Positions 10,101 to 19,133 of a stretch of DNA of 64,000 nucleotides are shown in pieces (the first letter of the stretch is position 1; each line of letters starts with the position of its first letter). Below the pieces are notes generated by a model. It had not been told where the DNA came from. It made no database searches and saw nothing but the letters and a program-made list of their open reading frames with translations. The position numbers and the translations under genes were made by a program. This DNA comes from Isochrysis galbana (taxonomy: Eukaryota > Haptophyta > Isochrysidales > Isochrysidaceae): NCBI GenBank assembly GCA_018136815.1, contig CM030934.1, positions 621,479 through 685,478 of the forward strand. The letters are read 5' to 3'.

Positions 10101-11940
10101 TAGGATCTTTGCTAGGATTTTATAGTCGCTTTGCAATAGCGTGATGGGTCTATAGTTACGTGGATCCCGCGCGTCGCCTTTTTTGTATAGCAGTATTATG
10201 TCGCCCTCGCGCATCGTGTACGCCAATGTGCCTTTGTCGAGTGCTAGGTTGTACATCTGTGTAAGTATCTGCGCGGATAGTTCTTCGTGTGCTTTGTATA
10301 CTTCCGCCGGCACTCCGTCCGGGCCTGCACTTTTTCCTGGGCCTATGCCCCTGATGGCTTGTAGCGTTTCTTCGGCTCTAATGCGGCCTTCCAAACGCCG
10401 TCTATCTAGATCGCTAAGGGGGCGTTCTGTCAAAGTGTTCTCTAGTTCCGGGACTCTCTGAGTCTTTTTCTCCGAGTACAGCCATACGTAGTAGCCGCGG
10501 AATTCTCTCCTGATGTCTTGATCTGTGGACGCGATGTCGTGCTCCGAGTGTGCGGGCTGATCCCAGTTTTTGGTTCTAAAGAGTTCGGCGACGTTGGCCT
10601 TCCATCTTCTGGGCTTGAGTTGCGCGAAGAACTCTTTAGAGTGCAGGTCCTCTCGGCGGAGCTGGCGATACAACGGCAGGTCTTTTAGCGGGGTCTTGCT
10701 GCGCGTCTCCGCGAGTGCCCTGTGTGTCGAGGCTAGCTCCGACGTTAACTTTTCGTCTGGTCCGTGCTTCGCGAGGCGGATATTCAGCCTCGCGGCCTTT
10801 AGTTCAAGAGCGGTTTGAAGCGAGGGTCTTGTTCTATCTGCCGTTACCTCCCTTAAGAATGTGGCTATGTGGTCTTTCGCGTCTGCCCACACGGTCTCTG
10901 GGTCTTCTCCTTCGCCCATCTTACGGGCTGCTCTCTGCAAGAGTAGTCTGACCGTGTTCATTGCCCCTTTCTCGTGGATGATGTTTATGTCTATTGGTGC
11001 GTCGAACCTGCGCCCGGGTTTGTATCCCGGAGTTTCGAACGTCGCGAGCACCGGTAGGTGGTCGGACGCGGCTTTGCCCGAGAATAGATCCGGGCTATGT
11101 CCATGTTTCTGCCATTGGAACGCATCCGTGTCGCTACTATGGTATATTCTGTCTATCCTCGTGTGTATCGTGGCCGCCATTCTCGTGTACCCCACATTCG
11201 GGCCTAGTCGCAGTGTGTGGTGTGCGTCTCGGAGCCTACATCCCTTGGCCAGCGCTTTCCATTTCTCTCCGTGTGCGTTATGGTGTGTCGTCCCTCCCGT
11301 TCCCCGGGTGTCTTTCGCGCTGTCTTCGACGCAATTGAAGTCCCCTCCTATCACGGTCGGGGTTGAGTCGAGTGTGGCTAGTTTTCGCTGGAGCTCCGCG
11401 ATTTGTCTTTCACGGGCGCCGGGTGTTGCGCTTAGATATATGGACATCACACGATATTTAGTTTCATCGATGTTGATCTCTACTGATACGCATCTACCGT
11501 CTAGTAGGGTACTTGCCGTTTCCGGCCTAGGTGTGATCCTATCAGCTCCATCTCTGGTCGCCACAGCGACGCCGCTGGCCGGATCCCCTAGCTCTCCGGG
11601 GGCATCGTGCCAGGACCACCCTAAGAGGGTGGCCGTTCTGCGTGCCCGGAGGTGCGTGCCGTCCTCGTAAGCATGGAGCTCTTGGAGGAGGAGAATGTCT
11701 ATCTTTGCCTTGCGCGCCTGTGGTAAATCTTCAATGTACAGGTTACATTGGCGAGACTATCTGGGTTTTCACCCGAACGAGCTTGTGGGGAGCTCGTACG
11801 GGAGCCGGGGGCATGCGAGGGGGGAGGTATAATCAGGTGCTTACTTAGTTCTGTTTGTGCCTTGGGACTTGGTGCGGTCATGTGTGTCGTGGCTTGGCGT
11901 GTTAGTGCAAGTCTAGTGAGAGTAGAGGTACTAACGCTCA
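7168..11940 (-). mobile_element. LINE-A, nearly complete non-LTR retrotransposon
   Basis: One long polyprotein plus a 3' UTR at 7168-7490. On the minus strand the UTR carries the CCCCTAAGTAGAGCACAAGG block and ends in TTAAAAGG plus a T-run. The same tail is seen at 4.4-4.58, 26.39-26.53 and 40.57-40.71 kb. The 5' boundary is uncertain; coding-like sequence continues to about 11882 in another frame. No separate ORF1 with an RNA-binding domain is visible, so the copy is either 5' truncated or of a single-ORF type. Confidence 0.85.
7491..11756 (-). CDS. LINE-A polyprotein: APE endonuclease, reverse transcriptase, C-terminal zinc knuckle
   Basis: Encodes the endonuclease and reverse transcriptase that nick target DNA and copy element RNA. 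In order: an APE-type endonuclease beginning with an ILLLQELH motif near 11.68 kb, then GDFN, an R-x-D-x2-Y block and SDH; a reverse transcriptase with LALDWEKAFDRVSW, GMPQGCPLSP and the catalytic FADD; and a C-terminal CCHC-like knuckle (CRLC...H...C). The frame is open from 11756 (just after a TAG at 11757-11759) to the stop at 7491. Upstream, a +1 shift near 11.73 kb would join it to a segment starting at ATG 11882, so the N terminus is probably frameshifted. Domain order and motifs place it in the L1/Tx1-like APE-LINE group. About 80% of its length aligns by eye with the 37.4-kb copy. Confidence 0.9.
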   Translation of the reverse strand, partial: SRQCNLYIEDLPQARKAKIDILLLQELHAYEDGTHLRARRTATLLGWSWHDAPGELGDPASGVAVATRDGADRITPRPETASTLLDGRCVSVEINIDETKYRVMSIYLSATPGARERQIAELQRKLATLDSTPTVIGGDFNCVEDSAKDTRGTGGTTHHNAHGEKWKALAKGCRLRDAHHTLRLGPNVGYTRMAATIHTRIDRIYHSSDTDAFQWQKHGHSPDLFSGKAASDHLPVLATFETPGYKPGRRFDAPIDINIIHEKGAMNTVRLLLQRAARKMGEGEDPETVWADAKDHIATFLREVTADRTRPSLQTALELKAARLNIRLAKHGPDEKLTSELASTHRALAETRSKTPLKDLPLYRQLRREDLHSKEFFAQLKPRRWKANVAELFRTKNWDQPAHSEHDIASTDQDIRREFRGYYVWLYSEKKTQRVPELENTLTERPLSDLDRRRLEGRIRAEETLQAIRGIGPGKSAGPDGVPAEVYKAHEELSAQILTQMYNLALDKGTLAYTMREGDIILLYKKGDARDPRNYRPITLLQSDYKILAKILTSRLSKVIGKIISENQLGFVPRRLISEATHLLQLTRAYLDEAGDPGLLLALDWEKAFDRVSWEFYHLALELLNFGPDFRTLAKALTSEEARPIRTIKTNGGRSYPFTVGSGMPQGCPLSPLTFLLTAEALTRAINGDEDISGVELNGYNLKISQFADDTALIARDYKNLQRSLHWVDLHEKATGGKTNASKFQGMRMGSQRLRRPPWDMRKFNWISDDEYLTILGVPLGAPEALKPFWSKLADKIDDKVAKLTPATNYMTIFGRTSVVNHIIYGMPRYWLQTLAAPKWFHARVQKAADTVLWSSPHTTRQNRWIKYPHYAISHEKSATRTMGIGLLHWPSHVKALQAKWILNYLNARKALWKHGLDAWFCRTGLGRGAVLSTIPVKNLTKSIRGNPALPAFWKEAITNFRDIGVKPSFLTREGALSQPIWHNLHIPPPAIRDPWARLWESLHTNVIHNVFKDGAFTTPYSKEECSAYVEHLPDTFTHEGRTIHKKEFLESWDVVVSHARSVLGQAKERPTADKKDTDDHDGGTHPHEAGNTPNREVRVSEDERYITKMNNIWLQADTDYLGEISGTGDVTDESEVRYYHPPAKWENGYKGPRFTEYPLAEEYAINKGKVALDAITVSDITKATLKTARTNAPQTAKPAWEKRLDITKEEWKHIARLYALPLLKHTDKHPHFKHITHRRIGTRNRFADSRTSECRLCQCHREDSCHLAWCPATKKIFETIDAITNYTPSPKRSRTQKAKDRLFAYPSAVTPDSLKSLYVIAWRYIIRDFYRVKYESYEFHYIPALEATLIRFSTLVRGRAPPSLYNSARTGKAAQGRKPKIKTPRELSSPIFTEDQKGRLKMSDTLRQVAEAVGLTERLA

Positions 11941-13501
11941 AGAATGTGTTTTTTTTACTTGGGGCCACCTCCTCCGTCGTCATCACCATATCCATATCCA
12001 TATCCTTCCCCTACACACCTCCCAAGCCCAAGCCTCCCAACTCCCAATGCCAATGCAATCCCCATGGACGCCCTCGCACTCACATCTGCAACAAGCCAGC
12101 CCCAATACCAACACCAACACGCACCTCATCCATGGGCAACCGCATCACTGGGCCATCGAACGGCGGATGCGGAAGCATCAATTGATCGCAGGCGACGGGC
12201 TTTGAGAGAAGCGCAGCTTGAGGCTGAGGGGAAGCTATCAGATGAGCGGCGACGCGCGCAGAGGCAAGTAGCAGTAGAGTTATTGGTTATTGGCGGAAAT
12301 TCGAGCTCTCAATCGTTTCGAAGAAGAGGAGCGTATGCGTCGCAGAGGTAGTAGCGGCAGCAATGGCGGGGGGGAGGGGGGGGGGGCTTTCTTCTAATCT
12401 CAGTTAGTGTCGAGCCCATGTCAATGTAGTGTGCTATACATACATCTAAGTAAGGTATGCCCTTACTTATCACTTATCAAACATCATGATGATTGATGTT
12501 CTTTTGATTGAATTTCATCGCCACTCGTCGTCATTTTATGGACTCCGCCCAAGGGTTATGGTCTTGGACCGACTGCCGTTTGAATGAAGGCCCATGTCCG
12601 CTTTAACTCCCCTGGAGGCGTCCGTGCCGTTGCCGTGTTAGCGCCGCCTTGGCCATAGCATAGTGAACCTCTTCTAGAGGTCTTTGGCTCAAGAATGAAG
12701 AATGGGGGGGGGGGGGGGTTCTGTACGATGGGGGCCCATCGCAGGCGAATGCGTGAGGCGCGCGGCGCCCTCCTGAGACGTCTGGACTGTTGTGTTGACT
12801 GCTCAGCCCTTGTTAGAAGGCAAGGACTGAGGTTGGTTGTGCAGGCCCGCAGGCCCACCTAGGGGTGTCTGCGAGCTGGAGAGAGGGGGGTGCGAGGCCC
12901 CCAATGGCCTCCTACTTATAAAAGTAGGTGTGGAGCCAAAAGGATGATCAAAAAGATCTGAAGATGGAGCTAAAAGGATAAATCATAAAACTCAAAGCTC
13001 CCCCCATGCTGTTCGCATACACGCACATCACATTCACAGTAGCGCGCGCGCGTCACGAACAGCAACACAGCCGAGCGCTAAACTAAGTGCAGAAGTGAGA
13101 AATGGCCCGCGCGGGAAACCCGCCCCCGCCCCCGCGCCCCGTCGTAAAGTCCCTCGCGCCCCGTCGTGAATATCCCTCGCGTCCCGTCGCCGTGAAACGA
13201 GGGGCGAGTAAGAAGTAAGCAATCCCAGTGTGGCAACGCATCGATACCACTCGATATGTGGTTTGATCTCTCCGATGGCGAGTTGGAGCAGCAAAGTTGG
13301 TGTGGGCTGCGTGGAGGCATGCTTCCTGTATTGTACGAAAAGGCAGATGGTATCACCAAAGAACCAGACTGCTAGAGTTCAGGATGCGCAACAAGGGAGT
13401 GCAATTGACCGTAAGAGCACGTATGCCAAAACACACAAAATATGCAGCAGGCGGAGAGTGCGTCACGCGAATAAGCGGCTCCCCGCGCGGCTCCTCGAGA
13501 A
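11941..13501. other. repeat-rich intergenic region, no confident gene
   Basis: An open frame at 11944-12351 (+) encodes a proline-rich stretch and then a charged RRR/EAQLEAE helix-like stretch. It lacks a credible start, is short, and could be a fragment of an element-encoded coiled-coil protein. The remainder holds poly-G runs near 12370 and 12705, ATCCATATCC short repeats near 11986, and no recognised gene. Confidence 0.4.
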
Positions 13502-14311
13502 TCAGGCTTTTATCCACTGCGTCTTCTCTGCAATCGGTCCGCGGCGAGCGTGGTACAAAGCGACCCTCTCCTTGGGCACGACACCCACGTGGAAGAAGCC
13601 CAGCACCTTATCTTTTGCACCCTGGCATTCACCATCCATTCCAAGGAACGCGCGCACTGCAGGTGCATCCGCCCATCCGCCACCTACACCTCCGGACGAC
13701 CAATAGCCGGCATACCCACTGGCGTGGATGGAAAAGTGCAGATTGTGGACAGCACACGCGGTGGCAGCCACCTCCTCCCATTCAGGCATGAGGACACCCT
13801 TTGAGTTCTCCAACCGCTTGCAGCAGATAGCGATGATGTGGCTGCATCTCATTAGCTCCTTCTCCTTCTTGGCCGCCTTCTCGAGCGCTACCACCTTCTC
13901 TGCGCCTGTCGTCATCGCCTCGATGCCCTCGCGCTTGAGCGTGATCAGTTTCTGGATGGCCTCGGTCCCCTCAAAGACAACAAACCTCCACGGCTCCGTC
14001 TTGCCATGCGTGGGCGCCCAGTTCGCGTCTTCAAGTGCACGCTCCACAGCGTGACGCGGGACACTCTCACCCGAATAGTGCTTTGGAAAGACTGAGCGCC
14101 GCGAGCGCGCGAGCAGCGAGAAAGACTCTGAGGAGGGGAGCGAGACGGTGGTGGCTGACGAGAGGTAGCTGCCAATCAGCACTGAAAGGACTACCACGAC
14201 GAGCAGGCTGATGAGGACGGTTTCGAGCTGAGGGGTAGCGTTCGGCTCCACCTTCTTCTTCTCGCGGGACAGCGCGGCCGCGCTCAGCAGAGCAGGCAGA
14301 ATGAGCGGCAT
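13502..14311 (-). CDS. membrane-anchored nitroreductase-family flavoprotein
   Basis: Nitroreductase-like FMN oxidoreductase of 269 residues without introns. A hydrophobic helix at about 31-50 suggests an N-terminal membrane anchor or organelle-targeting region. The flavoprotein fold starts with the FMN-contacting RRS at 71-73. The NWAP (97-100) and EPWRF (106-110) blocks follow, and a GYWSSGG segment lies in the C-terminal half. Family members reduce nitro groups or quinones with NAD(P)H as dimers; the substrate here is unknown. The ATG at 14311 is the first in the frame. The domain matches the bacterial YdjA/RutE-like layout, with an added N-terminal extension that a eukaryotic membrane location would explain. 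Confidence 0.85.
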   Translation of the reverse strand: MPLILPALLSAAALSREKKKVEPNATPQLETVLISLLVVVVLSVLIGSYLSSATTVSLPSSESFSLLARSRRSVFPKHYSGESVPRHAVERALEDANWAPTHGKTEPWRFVVFEGTEAIQKLITLKREGIEAMTTGAEKVVALEKAAKKEKELMRCSHIIAICCKRLENSKGVLMPEWEEVAATACAVHNLHFSIHASGYAGYWSSGGVGGGWADAPAVRAFLGMDGECQGAKDKVLGFFHVGVVPKERVALYHARRGPIAEKTQWIKA

Positions 14312-14559
14312 TCAGTCCGGGAAGGGGAGGGGGGGGGAGGCGGGAGGCCGGGAGGGGCGAGGGAAAGAGTGGGACGAAGGCAAGTGCGAGGGTTGAGAAG
14401 AGAAAGAGAGATTAGAGTGTGAAGGAGGAGAGGGAGAGCTCGCGAGTGTGAAGAGAGCGAAAGTATCAGAGTTTTCTGGTTGTGGGGTGGTTTATCCTTA
14501 GACGAGTCGCACATGAGCTGGCGCCCTACAGACTACAAGCTACAAGGGAGATATACGGC

Positions 14560-14675
14560 CGACCGGCCTTCCAGATACGGCAGATACGGCTGTATTTAGT
14601 ATCTAGGCAAATCCTCAGATACGGCATACGGCTGGATACCGTCCTAGATACGGTGATACGGTGATACGGAAGGCC
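14560..14675. repeat. AGATACGG/GATACGG short-repeat cluster
   Basis: At least six copies of a GATACGG-like motif in about 110 bases, bounded by CCTTCC at about 14568 and GGAAGG at about 14671. It resembles the interior of a degraded MITE, but no target duplication is visible. Flanking 14312-14560 and 14676-15305 hold poly-C/poly-G runs and no convincing gene. Confidence 0.4.
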
Positions 14676-15305
14676 CGGGCGGTGGACGGTGGACGGTGGG
14701 CCCTAATAGTAAATTTGAAATTTGTAAGGGCCTGAGGCCAGGGCTGGGGGTCCGTCGTCCGTCGACCCCCCCCCCCCCCCCCCCCATGCCTAGCTCATGC
14801 CAAATGGCAAATGGCAGAGCATGGGGATGACCGACAGGCCCCAATGTAGGGCGGTCAAACAGTGTTTTTTTATTAGGGGTGAAAAATGACCATCTCAGAA
14901 TTGAGGAAATTTGAGGATTTTTCACGGTAGAAAGTTCCCAATACACCCAACTAGCACATATCCAGGGTCCATTGGGACCCGGACCCCCCCCCTTGGGCCC
15001 CCACAACAAAACGTAATCAAAAAAAGACAGAAGACGCTAAAATCGCAAAAGCTTGAAAAGCTCAACTTCAAGTCGAGACCGGGCGCGCTGCGTGCCCATT
15101 TTCGACGATCCATCCAGATGGGAGACCACGCCAGATACCAAATACACAGGTCCCACCCGCATGGTCAAGCCAATCGGACAGGCCGCGCCCCGATACCTCG
15201 CCGAAATCACCCATCCGCCGAGCCCATTGAACGTTGAGCCGTCGCCGGGTCTCTCCGCGCTCCGCGAGGGCGAACGGTTGCGCAAACCCGTAGTCTTAAA
15301 GATTT

Positions 15306-15376
15306 AAATTTTTAACAAATTTTTATGGATCGCGGCGCGGCAAAGGAACGGGACTAGCGCTCACTCAAGACAGGAC
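15306..15376 (+). repeat. dispersed 70-bp repeat (copy 1)
   Basis: Nearly identical to 26764-26832: an AATTTTTAACAAATTTTTATGG stretch, then a G/C-rich part ending GCTCACTCAAGACAGGAC. The match stops exactly where the LTR-like repeat at 15377 starts, as if the latter inserted at or abuts this sequence. Confidence 0.7.
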
Positions 15377-16030
15377 TGTCAGAGCAAGGCTGATCTCACT
15401 CTTGGAGATTGATTGCCTGCGAGGGCGCGCCGGCGCCGGCAGCTAGCGCGGAACGCGGTTCTTGTGGGGAGCTCATGGAGCTTTCCTCGGGGGTGACTAC
15501 GGGCATGGTGATCGACGCACGACGCATGACGCACGCACGGAGCACGGAGGGCGCGGAAGTGCGGAAGGAGGCTTGTGGGAGGTGGTGGCAAACGACTGGG
15601 GGTGGCTCAGGCGCGTGCTTGACTTGTATTGACTCGTTGACTCGGGGTATAGACTCGGGAACTCGGGGGGACTCGCTTGGGAACACGGTGGGACTCGACG
15701 AAGTTGCTACAAAATACAAAATCACTCACAAGAAACCAAAAACCAAAGTCCTTGGGCTCAGAAAACTAACGGAAACACTCCGGAATCATACGATAAACAA
15801 ACCCCTCCCCGCACGGCGAAGGCTGAAGTCGCGATCGCTCGTCATGCGCGAAGATATACGGAAAGAGAGCGCATAACTACGCCACCGAAGGGTTCGAACT
15901 ATCGTTAAAGTGAAACTCGTCCGCTGAAGCCAACGCGGAGGGTCGAGGAGAGATCCAAACTCGCGCGGGGGGAGAAGGCGATGTGCGGAGAGACCTTCTA
16001 GACAAGCGACGAGCAAGGGGAGACGCGAGG
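15377..16030 (+). mobile_element. LTR-like dispersed repeat (solo LTR candidate)
   Basis: About 650 bp beginning TGTCAGAGCAAGG. A second copy in inverted orientation occupies about 23200-23845. The copies differ by point changes and small indels. The TG start and lack of coding capacity fit a solo LTR. The far end is not resolved; similarity fades after GACAAGCGACGA. Open frames across it are not conserved between the copies. Confidence 0.55.
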
Positions 16031-16619
16031 CGCGTGCCATTCGTTCTTCCTTTCTTTCATCGAAACCGCGACGAAACTAACATTAAACGTCGGTGCCCCC
16101 TCCGCGAGGATCGCGAAGAAGAACGGACGAGATGGAGGCAATCATCGAAGGAAGCGCGAGAGGAATCGAAGCGAGGGGGGGAGAACAACGACGGCCGGAG
16201 GAAACGAACCGCGCGCGGGGGAGAAGAGAACCTCGCGCGGGGGGGGGATTAATATAACGGCCGGAGGCGACGGACGGCACGCCGAGGGAAAGAACCTGCC
16301 GCGGGGGGGGGGGCGAGGGACCGAGGGCACTAGGGCCTGACAAGAGTTGCTCGCTCAGACCCCCAAAGTTGCTCGCAAAAGTTGCTCGAAATAGGCCCCA
16401 AAAGCGGCAAAGTTGCTCGCAGAGTTGCTCGAACTTGCTCGGAGTTGCTCGTTCATTGTTCATTGCGCCGCGATCGCCGCGCCGCGTGCTGCTGGGCGTC
16501 AGCGCGGCGAGAGGGAATGCTGGATGCTGGGAACACTGCAGGGAACAAGATAGCGACGCGGGCGTTAGAATCCATGCACTTTTCATACATAAACATGATG
16601 TTTATGTGAATAAGAAGAG
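16031..16619. other. no gene seen
   Basis: Contains poly-G runs near 16172-16310 and several GTTGCTCGC-like short repeats at 16340-16450. No reading frame or RNA gene can be supported. Confidence 0.4.
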
Positions 16620-17077
16620 TGTCGCATTCATCCCAGATGATGCGATTTCCAGGTTCTTATTTCCAGGTCCTTCGCCGTGCGGCCACACGGTGAAGCTCAG
16701 GTACATCTAGGTTGGTAGGGTTCGTCCCTAGCGATCTAGAATTCGAGTTCTCGTTTCGTTCCTTCTAGCTTCTAGCCTGTCTGTCAGGTCTAGATTCCAG
16801 GTTTCCTCCTTTCGGGCAACCTTGACCCAAAGGAGCCAGGTCGCCTGTCTCTCCGCTGCGCGCTTGTCTCAGGCTTTCGGGGTACCTTCAGGAGGCTTAT
16901 TTAGCTTCTTGCAAGGCTTGTTGTTTCTTGTTGGGTTCCGGTTCTTGCTGGGGACCTGCTAACTTTCGTTGTCGTCCAGGCCTGTTCTGCGTAGGTTCTG
17001 CTTAGCCTGGTTAGGGTTTCGTTGCCTTCCCGCGTTTGGCGTTCGCGTTGGCGTTCGGAAACTTCCTCTCTGTGAGA
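16620..17077 (+). mobile_element. gypsy LTR fragment, same family as 1719
   Basis: About 457 bases match the start of the LTR at 1719 almost throughout, beginning TGTCGCATTC. Similarity ends at ACTTCCTCTC near 17073. No polypurine tract or coding region adjoins it, so it is a truncated or solo LTR. Confidence 0.8.
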
Positions 17078-17310
17078 GTGACATGAGACATGAGCTCATA
17101 TGAGGTAATATCAGTTGTCTAAAAGGTCAATCGCTGATATGAGCTGATAGAGCGTGTAAGCTGAGATTAGCTATTGATGTGAGTGTAAGCTCCATCACTC
17201 CGTGAGCTGACGAGCTGACGCCACATCACTGCCCCCCAGGCTCGGTGGCCGGCAAATCCCCTGTTTTGACTGGAACGCCTTTTATATCGCTGCCTTGAGA
17301 GGGAACGCGT

Positions 17311-17613
17311 GTGCGGGCTTCACGGACAAACGCAAAGGGTAAGGCGGCTGCTAGCACGCGTGATTCCTTTGCTGACATGGTGGCGCAACGCAAGCAGGAG
17401 GTGGAGGAGGAAAAGCAGGAAGCTGCCGCCCGAAAAGCCGAGGCGGCTGCGCGGCACCAGCAGCAGGTGCAGCGAGAAGAAGCGGCGGCGAAGCGCGACG
17501 AAGCGCGCCTTGCTATGGAGGAACGCGCATTGGAGCACCGCATGCGGGTGCAAATGGAGCAATTGCAAGCGCAAGAGGCGGAGAGGGAGCGCGCTGCCCG
17601 ACGGGAAGAGTAG
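17311..17613 (+). CDS. short coiled-coil ORF, possible fragment
   Basis: 100 residues, almost all charged, with heptad-like EEEKQEAAARKAEAA and QREEAAAKRDEARLA stretches predicted to form one long helix. There is no domain to name. Such helices often end Myb/SANT-like element-encoded proteins, but that is only inference. No intron signals or neighbours support it. It may be the last exon of a decayed gene. Confidence 0.3.
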   Translation: MRASRTNAKGKAAASTRDSFADMVAQRKQEVEEEKQEAAARKAEAAARHQQQVQREEAAAKRDEARLAMEERALEHRMRVQMEQLQAQEAERERAARREE

Positions 17614-17845
17614 TTCCCAGAAGTCATCTGTGGCGGCATCCGGCCTGTCGCGAGCCCTCTTGCGCGCCCTGGCTCTCCGCTCCTCCAGCGCCAGAAACAT
17701 GGCCAGTCTGCAGTCCTCCAGCTCTCGCGCCGTGAAGGGCCGGGTGGGCATCGCTGGCCAGCGCGCTCTGGCGGCGCGAGATTGGTTGAGGAGCCCTCTG
17801 TTGGGTCTCCGCCGTCTGATTTGGTCTTTTGCAAGAGCGACTCAA

Positions 17846-17909
17846 CAGCGACTCAACGGGGACTCAAGCCTGTTGACTCGGCCACTCTTGAGTCCCCGTT
17901 GAGTCGCTG
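17846..17909. repeat. 23-bp perfect hairpin
   Basis: Arms 17846-17868 and 17887-17909 are perfect inverted repeats around an 18-nt loop. The arm contains two GACTCAA units. It stands immediately left of the GA microsatellite. Confidence 0.85.
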
Positions 17910-17941
17910 CAAAAACCCTCTATTGATCTCTGTACGAGTAT

Positions 17942-18447
<506 letters not shown>

Positions 18448-18490
18448 GAGGGTTTTTGCACGGCCCGGCCGCAACAGGGTCTCAAGAGGG

Positions 18491-18527
18491 TCTCCACAGC
18501 GCCTCTCAACAAGTCGCGCTGTGGAGA
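18491..18527. repeat. 12-bp perfect hairpin
   Basis: Arms TCTCCACAGCGC (18491-18502) and GCGCTGTGGAGA (18516-18527) around a 13-nt loop, on the right side of the GA tract. Confidence 0.8.
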
Positions 18528-19133
18528 TGTCTATTGGGACCGTTTCAATAAATAAGCGTAGTGAGGCGCTATTGAGGACTCCGCCGCACCTCAAGAGAGA
18601 GAGAGAGAGACTCGTAGGAGTCCTCTGTACGACGACATTAGATGAGGACTACTTTACAGTACAGCGCCGGACGGAGATGCGCATCTCGTCTCACTTTCTC
18701 CTCCTCTCCTCCTCTCTCCTCTCTGAGAGACCCGCGCACACCTTCCCCCAACACACACGGTCTCTAGCCGCCCCCGCCCCCGCCCCCCGCCCCCCCCCCC
18801 CCGCCGCTACTACAATATTCCCCCCCCCCCCCCCCCCCCCCAGAGGATCCCTTCTTCTCCTTCTCCTCGCATCCCTTCTCCTTCTCTTCTCTTCTCTTGT
18901 CTTCTCTCTCTCTCTCTCTCCCTCTCTCTCTCTCTCTCTCGTTCCCTCTCTCGTTCCCTCCCTCCCTCCCCTCTCTCTCCCCCGCCCGCACCGCGCCTCT
19001 ACCCATCGCCTGCTTACGCGTGCGTTAATCCACGTAGCAGGAGTGGTTGCAGGGCCGGCACGACGGTCTCGGGAGAGCCGCTCCCTCTCGCTCCGCTTTC
19101 ACGCCGCCCTCCGCCCTCTTTGCACCGCCCTGG

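Noticed and set aside
12556-12858. 100-residue minus-strand ORF
   Set aside because: Runs through a poly-G tract and has no domain, start context or conserved feature.
14568-14671. CCTTCC...GGAAGG bounded element with GATACGG repeats
   Set aside because: The inverted ends are short and imperfect and flanks show no duplication, so it is listed only as a repeat cluster.
15885-15905. GGGTTCGAAC, a tRNA B-box-like sequence
   Set aside because: No matching A box, acceptor stem or anticodon arm at the right distance. It lies within the LTR-like repeat.
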